From Akkermansiaceae bacterium (GTDB lineage Bacteria; Verrucomicrobiota; Verrucomicrobiia; Verrucomicrobiales; Akkermansiaceae): a stretch of DNA of 8,851 nt. This document shows, piece after piece, positions 6,801-8,851 of the stretch. Where the stretch lies: the NCBI GenBank assembly GCA_029287105.1, contig JARFRT010000536.1, forward strand, positions 1 through 8,851, given 5' to 3'. The notes under the pieces were generated by a model, which saw only the letters and a list, made by a program, of their open reading frames with translations, searched no databases and had not been told where the DNA came from. Position 1 is the stretch's first letter. The number at the start of each line of letters is the position of its first letter. A program made the translations under genes and the position numbers.

Positions 6801-8594
6801 ATGTGGAACGCGGCAAACCGACGATTACAACCAGCTACGCGTCTGTTGGCGTGCGGCCTGCTTGTGCTCGGGTTTTGTATCGCCTGTAAAAAAAACGAGG
6901 TGATCGACGGCGGGGCTTCCGGCAAGGCATTGCTTGAGGCTGTGAAGCTGGGAGACAACCGGAGAGTCGCACTGCTACTGGGGGAGGGGGTTTACACCGA
7001 AGTTTACGATGAGAAAGGGGACACCCCTCTGCTTTATGCGGTGAAAACGGGTAATTTCCAAGTGGTCCGCATGATGCTCAAGGAGGACGTCGACCGTGAT
7101 GCGCGTTCCGGCAATGGCAAGGGGCCACTTGAGCTGGCACTCGACTCGGGGAACCGGGAGATGGTGCGCTGTTTGCTCGAATGCGGTATTTCACCCGATG
7201 AAATCGGGCACGATAACAATCCGCTTCTGTTGAAGGCGGTGCGCTTCCGTGAGATGGACACGGTGCATTTATTGTTTCAACGTGGCGTTACCCCGGACGC
7301 CGCCGGCAAGGATGGTCGCACCGCCCTTCACGTCGCTGCCGAGGGCGGATTGTTGAAGTGTATCGATGCCCTTCTGGCCGCCGGTGCAGACCCCGATGTG
7401 CGCGATGACAAGGGGGTCACGCCGCTCTGGATGGCGATGGATAACCGCCGACCTGTTGAGCGGATGCATGTTTTGAAGAGGCTTCTCAAGGCGGGGGCCG
7501 ATGTCAATATCCCGGGCCCCCGACAAAGGTTTGTTCTCGGTGAGGCCATTCGCCGGGGGTATTTCAAGGAGGCTGTCGAGTTGGTCAATTACGGCGCGGA
7601 TGTGGATGATGGCGGAGTTGGCGAACCCTCCCCTTTGATGCTCGCCCAGGCCATGGGGAGTGATGAAATGGTGGCCATGCTGTTGTCGCGTGGCGCCGAC
7701 GGTTCCGCCTTGTTTGATGAGGCGATCAAGCGTGCTGATGTGACGTTAATCCGGTTGTTGTTAGAATTTGGGGTATATGCAAGTCGGTGGGCGGATTCTG
7801 ACAAAGACCATCTTGTTGCCTCCTGTGTGCGCAAGGGGCAGCGCGAGCTTGCCGAGTTGTGTCTGCAGCGGGGTGCCGATCCCAATCTGCGCGGCAGCGA
7901 GGGGCAGCGACCCTTGCACATGGCCATTGCACTGAGAGACCCGGCGCTGGTGAGGATTTTATTGGATTACGGTGCTGATTCTAACAAATACTTTGTCCGT
8001 CCGGCATCCAAGGCATTTCTTGATCTCACGGAGAAGGAGTCGATGCGCTGGTTTTTGAAAAACGAGCGTCGTGTCACCCCCCTGATGATGGCAGCAAACA
8101 ACGGGGACCTGGCGATCATTGCCTCGTTGATGGATCATGGGGCAAAGAAGTTCGTCTACTCGGGGCGGCATCGTCTTTACCCGCTCAACTTCGCCTCGCG
8201 CCGTGGGGATGTGAAGGCGATGCAGATTATTCTCGGGCAGGACCCTGAAAAGGAGCTATATCATGCGGTCCTCGACCTATCCGATCAGCGGCTCCGATTT
8301 TACAATGCCAAGGGGGAGGTGTTATTGAATTCCCGGGTCTCCACAGGCAAATCCGGTTTCCGTACGCCCAAGGGAACCTTCGTGATTACTGATAAACACA
8401 AGCAGCATTACTCGACCATCTACGGGTCGAGCATGCCGTATTTTCAGAGGTTGAGCTGTGGCGCCTTTGGATTTCACGCCGGGAGTTGTCCTGGATATCC
8501 GGCCTCCCACGGATGTATCCGCATGCCCTACAGTGCGGCGAAAAAGCTCTTTGGCCTCGCCCCCGTGGGCACCCGGGTAGTGATTCAGGAGTGA
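6801..8594 (+). CDS. Ankyrin-repeat lipoprotein with a C-terminal L,D-transpeptidase (YkuD) domain
   Basis: Encodes 597 residues from ATG 6801. The N terminus has basic residues (Arg7, Arg8), a hydrophobic core and CIAC (26-29). This suggests a lipoprotein signal with Cys29 as the lipidated residue, although Cys at -3 is unusual and ordinary signal peptidase I cleavage is possible. Residues about 40-480 form a long series of ankyrin repeats. Examples are GDTPLLYAVKTGN, DGRTALHVAAEGG and AGADPDVRDDKGVTPL, typical of protein-binding solenoids. Residues about 485-597 are a YkuD domain: STGKSGFRTPKGTF leads to FGFHAGSC, with His559, and the active-site motif SHGCIRM (569-575) with Cys572. YkuD enzymes form 3-3 peptidoglycan cross-links or attach proteins to the wall, in the periplasm. 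The fusion suggests a wall-modifying enzyme positioned or gated by a partner bound to the ankyrin part; this is inference. An upstream in-frame TTG (6690) would bury the signal sequence behind 37 residues. An insertion sequence begins about 46 bases after the stop. Confidence 0.9.
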   Translation: MWNAANRRLQPATRLLACGLLVLGFCIACKKNEVIDGGASGKALLEAVKLGDNRRVALLLGEGVYTEVYDEKGDTPLLYAVKTGNFQVVRMMLKEDVDRDARSGNGKGPLELALDSGNREMVRCLLECGISPDEIGHDNNPLLLKAVRFREMDTVHLLFQRGVTPDAAGKDGRTALHVAAEGGLLKCIDALLAAGADPDVRDDKGVTPLWMAMDNRRPVERMHVLKRLLKAGADVNIPGPRQRFVLGEAIRRGYFKEAVELVNYGADVDDGGVGEPSPLMLAQAMGSDEMVAMLLSRGADGSALFDEAIKRADVTLIRLLLEFGVYASRWADSDKDHLVASCVRKGQRELAELCLQRGADPNLRGSEGQRPLHMAIALRDPALVRILLDYGADSNKYFVRPASKAFLDLTEKESMRWFLKNERRVTPLMMAANNGDLAIIASLMDHGAKKFVYSGRHRLYPLNFASRRGDVKAMQIILGQDPEKELYHAVLDLSDQRLRFYNAKGEVLLNSRVSTGKSGFRTPKGTFVITDKHKQHYSTIYGSSMPYFQRLSCGAFGFHAGSCPGYPASHGCIRMPYSAAKKLFGLAPVGTRVVIQE

Positions 8595-8640
8595 ACTGTT
8601 TCACCCAGAGCTGTCCGAAGCGCCGATAACGCTCTACTAG

Positions 8641-8851
8641 GAGCCTGTCGGACTTTGCATTGGCCCGATAATTGGGTAGCCTCAGCGCATGGCCGCACGC
8701 TTTGTTTCCGTAGACCGTAATACTCCGATGCTTCTGCCTCCTGACCTGCGTGAGTGGGTTCCCGAGGACGACCTGGTCCATTTCGTGATCGAGGCGGTGG
8801 ACCGCCTCCCGCTGGAGAGCTTTCGCGTTAATCACCGGGGCACCGGAGCCA
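8641..8851 (+). mobile_element. Left end of an IS1182-like insertion sequence (truncated by window edge)
   Basis: The first bases of a transposase gene start at 8689. They are preceded by a 48-base non-coding stretch beginning GAGCCTGTCGGACTTTG at 8641, which has the look and spacing of an insertion-sequence terminal repeat. CTAG lies immediately outside (8637-8640) and could be the target or a target duplication. The right end is outside the window, so neither the inverted repeat nor a duplication can be confirmed, and the exact left boundary is an estimate. The element lies downstream of the ankyrin/L,D-transpeptidase gene without interrupting it. Confidence 0.55.
8689..8851 (+). CDS. IS1182-like transposase, N-terminal part
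   Basis: ATG 8689 opens a frame that runs off the right window edge; 54 complete codons are visible. The protein starts MAARFVSVDRNTPMLLPPDL and continues with EWVPEDDLVHFVIEAVDRL. This is the characteristic N terminus of IS1182-type DDE transposases (DUF772-type N-terminal domain): a short strand with the Asp-Arg pair, LLPP, then W(L/V)PEDHL and a helix with FV.E.V. The catalytic DDE residues lie beyond the window, so intactness cannot be judged. No ribosome binding site is obvious, as is common for transposases. Related IS5-group families share parts of this pattern, so the family assignment is less certain than the call as transposase. Confidence 0.75.
   Translation, partial: MAARFVSVDRNTPMLLPPDLREWVPEDDLVHFVIEAVDRLPLESFRVNHRGTGA

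Overview
The window reads as ordinary chromosomal DNA from a fairly GC-rich Gram-negative bacterium. A member of the Verrucomicrobiota (PVC superphylum) is my best guess. The grounds are the large von Willebrand factor A protein with an inactive glutamine-amidotransferase-like domain, the near absence of Shine-Dalgarno sequences before the starts, and the family mix. This taxonomic call is inference, not proof.

Layout from left to right: (1) the last codons of an unidentified plus-strand gene (1-76), with an inverted repeat around its stop codon; (2) a minus-strand gene for a roughly 919-residue membrane-anchored protein with two VWA-type domains (195-2954); (3) a divergent plus-strand gene for a DUF2235 alpha/beta hydrolase with a C-terminal domain resembling the LecA/PA-IL lectin (3119-4375); (4) a convergent minus-strand gene for an M32 (Taq-type) metallocarboxypeptidase (4414-5883); (5) a divergent plus-strand gene for a small stand-alone HNH endonuclease (6058-6636); (6) a plus-strand gene for a probable lipoprotein that joins about 440 residues of ankyrin repeats to an L,D-transpeptidase (YkuD) domain (6801-8594); (7) the left end of an insertion sequence with the first 54 codons of an IS1182-like transposase, cut by the window edge (about 8641-8851).

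The genes do not form an operon. Orientation alternates (minus, plus, minus, plus, plus), every complete gene is separated from the next by a gap, and no shared pathway is evident. All intergenic gaps are under 200 bases. They contain three plausible sigma-70-type promoters, one imperfect inverted repeat and one short direct repeat. I see no tRNA, rRNA, CRISPR array or convincing riboswitch.

The most interesting items are two domain fusions: the hydrolase joined to a LecA-like domain, and the ankyrin repeats joined to an L,D-transpeptidase. The latter gene may also be transcribed with almost no leader. I found no multi-gene system that I could defend as new.
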